Assembly: GCA_964433315.1 (NCBI GenBank)
Contig: CAYSQO010000068.1
Location: forward strand, 1 to 9,889
Direction: 5' to 3'
Length of the DNA stretch: 9,889 nt
Origin: Aquariibacter sp964433315
Lineage (GTDB): Bacteria > Pseudomonadota > Gammaproteobacteria > Burkholderiales > Burkholderiaceae_C
Position 1 is the stretch's first letter. The number at the start of each line of letters is the position of its first letter. Below are positions 7,148-9,889 of this stretch, in pieces. Below the pieces are notes generated by a model, which worked only from the letters and a program-made list of their open reading frames with translations, was not told where the DNA came from and ran no database searches. Made by a program: the position numbers and the translations under genes.

Positions 7148-9196
7148 ATGGACGCCCCGCCCCCCGACCCTGCCGAGCGCGACGCGCTGCCCTGGCCCGA
7201 CGAGGCCGAGCCGGAGGACCTCCGCGGGGCGGTGGCCCGCTGCTTCGGCCCCGAGGGGCCGCTGGCCGCGCAGGACCCGTCCTACCGCGAACGCCCCGGC
7301 CAGCAGCAGATGGCCGCCGCCGTGGCCGAGGCCATCGACGACCAGGCCGTCCTCGTCGTCGAGGCCGGCACCGGCATCGGCAAGACCTTCGCCTACCTGG
7401 TGCCGGCCCTGCTGTCGGGCCGGCGCACCCTGGTCAGCACGGCCACCAAGAGCCTGCAGGACCAGCTCTACCGCCGCGACCTGCCGGCCCTGCGCGAGAC
7501 CCTCGGCCTGCCGCTGCGCACCGCCCTGCTCAAGGGCCGTGGCAGCTACCTCTGCCAGCATCGCCTGATCCTGGCCCGCGGCGACGACAGCACGGCCGAT
7601 GCCGCCACCCAGCGGGCCCTGGCCCGCATCGAGACCTGGGCCCAGGGCACGCCCAACGGCGACCTGGCCGGCCTGCCGGGCCTGGACGAACGCTCGCCGC
7701 TGCTGCCACTGATCACCTCCACCCGCGAGAACTGCCTGGGCAGCGACTGCCCGCAGTTCCGCGAATGCCATGTCATGCAGGCCCGGCGCGAGGCGATGGC
7801 GGCCGACCTCGTCGTCGTCAACCACCATCTCTTCTTTGCCGACCTCAGCCTGCGCGACACCGGCATGGCCGAGCTGCTGCCCAGCGTGGAGCTGGCCATC
7901 TTCGACGAGGCCCACCAGCTGGCCGAGGCCGGCGTCGGCTTCCTGGGCCGCAACCTGGGCAGCGCACAGGCCCTGGACCTCGCCCGCGACCTGCTTGCCG
8001 CCGGCCTGCGCGAGGCCCGCGGCCTGCAGCCCTGGGCCGAGCTGGCCGGCCGGCTGGACCGCGCCGCGCGCGACCTGCGCCTGGCCGCCGCCGGCCCGCT
8101 GGCCCACCGACCGCCGCGCGGCGGCAGCCTCAAGCTGCGCTGGGAGGACCGGGCCGAGGCGCCGGATTTCATCGACGGCCTGGCCACCCTGGCCGGGGCG
8201 GCCGAGGCCGTGCGCGCGGCGCTCGACACCGTCAGCGAGCTGGCGCCCGACTTTCCCAAGCTGGCCGACCGGGCCCAGGCCCTGGGCCAGACGGCCCGCG
8301 CCTTCGGCCAGCCGGCCGAGCCGGGCCGGGTACGCTGGATCGAGCTCGGCAGCCTGGCCATGCGCCTGGTCGACAGCCCGCTGGACGTGCGCGAGGCCAT
8401 GCAGGGTCAGCTCGACGCGGCGCCGCGGGCCTGGGTCTTCACCTCGGCCACGCTGGGCGCGGATGCGCGCCTGCAGTGGTTCACCGAACGCACCGGGCTC
8501 GACGACCGGGCCCGCACGCTCAAGCTCGACAGCCCCTTCGACTATCCGCAGCAGGCGCGCCTGCACGTGCCGGCGCGCTTCCCGCGGCCGAACAGCCCCG
8601 AGCACCCGGCCGCCGTGGCGTCCCTGGCGGCCCGCTGCGCGCTGCAGCTGAACGGCCGCACCTTCGTGCTGACCACCACGCTGCGGGCGCTGCAGCGCAT
8701 CGCCGAGGACCTGGAGTCGCCGCTGGCCGAGGCCGGCATCGCCCTGCTGGTGCAGGGCCGCCTGCCGAAGCGTCAGCTGCTGGAGCGCTTCGTGGCCGGC
8801 GAACCGGCGCTGCTGGTGGGTTCAGCCAGCTTCTGGGAAGGCATCGACGTGCCGGGCGAGGCCCTGCAGTGCGTGCTGATCGACAAGCTGCCCTTCCCGC
8901 CGCCGAGCGACCCGCTGGTCGAGGCGCGCTGCCGGCAGCTGGAGGCCGAGGGCCGCAGCCCCTTCAAGGACTACTTCGTGGCCGAAGCCGCCGTGGCGCT
9001 GAAGCAGGGTGCCGGGCGCCTGATCCGCCGCGAAAGCGACTGCGGCCTGCTGGTGGTGGCCGACCCGCGTCTGGCGGCGCCGGGCTACGGTCGCCAGCTG
9101 CTGGCCGCCTTGCCGCCCATGCCGCGCCTGGACGATCTGGACGAGGCGCTGGGCTGGCTGGGCGAGGTCACCAGACCTGCCACCAGGGCTTGCTGA
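7148..9196 (+). CDS. yoaA: YoaA/DinG-type ATP-dependent DNA helicase with Fe-S cluster
   Basis: This is a superfamily 2 helicase of the XPD/DinG group, which unwinds DNA 5'-3' with ATP in repair and replication-fork rescue. The product is 682 aa. RPGQQQM (49-55) is the Q-like motif and Walker A is EAGTGIGKT (72-80, K79). Four cysteines for a 4Fe-4S cluster are C136 (RGSYLCQHR), C196, C201 and C207 (ENCLGSDCPQFREC). The last three have the same spacing as in E. coli DinG. VVNHHLFFAD precedes the DEAH box (253-256). Motif III is FTSATL (431-436), motif V GSASFWEGIDVPG (558-570), motif VI QGAGRLIRR (620-628). LVVEAGTGIGKTFAYL, ALLKGR and NCLGSDCP resemble E. coli YoaA more than DinG. YoaA partners the HolC subunit of DNA polymerase III. 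The start lies 37 bp after zapE, with no clear ribosome site. Conserved similarity ends near residue 670; the last eight codons overlap bamD. Confidence 0.95.
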   Translation: MDAPPPDPAERDALPWPDEAEPEDLRGAVARCFGPEGPLAAQDPSYRERPGQQQMAAAVAEAIDDQAVLVVEAGTGIGKTFAYLVPALLSGRRTLVSTATKSLQDQLYRRDLPALRETLGLPLRTALLKGRGSYLCQHRLILARGDDSTADAATQRALARIETWAQGTPNGDLAGLPGLDERSPLLPLITSTRENCLGSDCPQFRECHVMQARREAMAADLVVVNHHLFFADLSLRDTGMAELLPSVELAIFDEAHQLAEAGVGFLGRNLGSAQALDLARDLLAAGLREARGLQPWAELAGRLDRAARDLRLAAAGPLAHRPPRGGSLKLRWEDRAEAPDFIDGLATLAGAAEAVRAALDTVSELAPDFPKLADRAQALGQTARAFGQPAEPGRVRWIELGSLAMRLVDSPLDVREAMQGQLDAAPRAWVFTSATLGADARLQWFTERTGLDDRARTLKLDSPFDYPQQARLHVPARFPRPNSPEHPAAVASLAARCALQLNGRTFVLTTTLRALQRIAEDLESPLAEAGIALLVQGRLPKRQLLERFVAGEPALLVGSASFWEGIDVPGEALQCVLIDKLPFPPPSDPLVEARCRQLEAEGRSPFKDYFVAEAAVALKQGAGRLIRRESDCGLLVVADPRLAAPGYGRQLLAALPPMPRLDDLDEALGWLGEVTRPATRAC

Positions 9197-9889
9197 CCTT
9201 GGCCTTGGCGTCCAGGCCGCCGCTGAGGAAGACGCTGTTCGGGAAGTTCTTGAGCAGCACGCGCTGGGCGTCGTCGCGAAGCTCGGGCAGCTTCAGCTCG
9301 TCGTAGCCGCGGACCATGATGAACAGCGCCTCCTCGACGGCCGGCGCGTTGCGGAATTCCTGCACCGCCTGCTGGGCGCGGTTCACCGCCGCCACCCAGG
9401 CGCCACGCCGCGCGTAGTAGCGGGCGACGTGCACCTCGTACTGCGCCAGCGTGTTGAGGATGTAGTTCATCCGCAGGCCGGCATCCGGCGCGTAGCGCGA
9501 GTTCGGGAAGAGGGTGACGACCTGGCGGTAGCTCTGGTAGGCGTCGCGCGAGGCCTGCTGGTCGCGCTCGGAGAGATCCTGGCGCGCGAAGCTGCCCAGC
9601 AGGCCGAGCCGCTCGTTGAAGTTGATCTGGCCCTGCAGGTAGTAGGCGTAGTCCAGCGCCGGGCTGCTCGGGTTCAGGCTGATGAAGCGGTCCAGCGTGG
9701 CCAGGGCCTCGGGCTTGAGGCCGTTCTTCCACTGCGCGTAGGCCAGGTCGAGCTGGGCCTGCTGGGCAAGCTGGGTGCCAGCGGCGCGGGCCTCCAGGCG
9801 GGTGTAGAGCTGGATCGCGCGGTCCCAGTTGGCGGCCGAGGATTCGTCGCGGGCCTCTTCATACAATCGGGTCGTGTCCCATTTCTCCA
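9168..9889 (-). CDS. bamD: outer membrane protein assembly factor BamD, 5' end outside the window
   Basis: This is a lipoprotein of the BAM complex that, with BamA, inserts beta-barrel proteins into the outer membrane from the periplasmic side. The frame is open to the right edge. It shows 239 residues starting EKWDTTRLYEEARDE, which in homologues lies shortly after the signal peptide and lipobox Cys. Roughly 25-30 N-terminal residues, including the signal, are therefore missing here. The internal TTG at 9866 is not the true start. The body is helical tetratricopeptide-type sequence: NWDRAIQLYTRLEARAAG, AQLDLAYAQWKNG and PEALATLDRFISLNPSSP, then DYAYYLQGQINFN and LFPNSRYAPDAGLRMNYI. These match BamD (YfiO/ComL). 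The C-terminus KPWWQVW is typical of betaproteobacterial members. It converges on the helicase gene with a 29-bp tail-to-tail overlap and no terminator hairpin between them. Confidence 0.93.
   Translation of the reverse strand, partial: EKWDTTRLYEEARDESSAANWDRAIQLYTRLEARAAGTQLAQQAQLDLAYAQWKNGLKPEALATLDRFISLNPSSPALDYAYYLQGQINFNERLGLLGSFARQDLSERDQQASRDAYQSYRQVVTLFPNSRYAPDAGLRMNYILNTLAQYEVHVARYYARRGAWVAAVNRAQQAVQEFRNAPAVEEALFIMVRGYDELKLPELRDDAQRVLLKNFPNSVFLSGGLDAKAKVSKPWWQVW
9862..9867 (+). promoter_or_regulatory. possible rightward -10 box inside the bamD 5' coding region
   Basis: TACAAT followed by CGGG reads rightward out of the window, within the early codons of bamD on the other strand. 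It resembles -10 boxes that precede many Burkholderiales genes. A divergent gene upstream of bamD (in many proteobacteria rluD) could use it, but that gene is not in the window. No convincing -35 hexamer is seen about 17 bp upstream. Confidence 0.22.

Noticed and set aside
6117..7568. A 483-codon + strand frame crossing from zapE into the helicase, and a similar one at 7765-9306
   Set aside because: These are out-of-frame readings of real genes, Arg/Pro/Ala-rich and without motifs; the true frames carry conserved catalytic residues throughout.
7043..8605. A 520-codon open frame on the - strand opposite the helicase
   Set aside because: It is antisense to a helicase with all motifs intact, and has a repetitive Gln/Gly/Ala/Arg composition with no family resemblance.
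9168..9866. bamD as a complete gene starting at the TTG at 9866
   Set aside because: The frame stays open to the window edge (EKWDTTR before the TTG) and the lipoprotein signal would be missing; it is a truncated view, not a short gene.

Overview
The window is ordinary core-genome DNA from a GC-rich proteobacterium. It is most likely a betaproteobacterium of the order Burkholderiales, near the Comamonadaceae or the Rubrivivax/Leptothrix group. This rests on strong G/C preference at third codon positions, the form of the protein N- and C-termini, the gene order odhA-odhB-lpd-zapE-helicase-bamD, and a hairpin-rich spacer repeat that I recognise from such genomes. The placement is from memory and has not been checked by a search. 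Five complete genes lie on the + strand and one gene on the - strand is cut by the right edge.

Left part (101-5882): the complete 2-oxoglutarate dehydrogenase complex in order E1 (sucA/odhA), E2 (sucB/odhB), E3 (lpdA). E1 decarboxylates 2-oxoglutarate on thiamine diphosphate. E2 carries the succinyl group on a lipoyl-lysine and passes it to CoA. E3 reoxidises the dihydrolipoyl group with FAD and NAD+. All key catalytic residues are present, so the TCA-cycle complex should be functional. The two spacers inside this cluster (about 106 and 120 bp) are rich in hairpins. The first is a REP-like three-hairpin element and the second seems to hold a shortened relative of it.

Middle part (5883-9196): after a strong UUCG-capped hairpin come zapE (AFG1-family ATPase linked to cell division) and a YoaA/DinG-type iron-sulphur DNA helicase. 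Both run in the same direction as the dehydrogenase genes. A TATACT box just before the helicase may give it its own promoter.

Right part (9168-9889): bamD, the outer-membrane assembly lipoprotein, on the - strand. It meets the helicase tail to tail with a 29-bp overlap of coding sequence. Its 5' end with the lipoprotein signal lies beyond the window.

I saw no mobile element, CRISPR array, tRNA, rRNA or foreign-looking gene, and no evidence of a new multi-gene system. No gene-free stretch exceeds 300 bases. The points most worth a second look are the hairpin architecture of the spacers and the helicase/bamD overlap.
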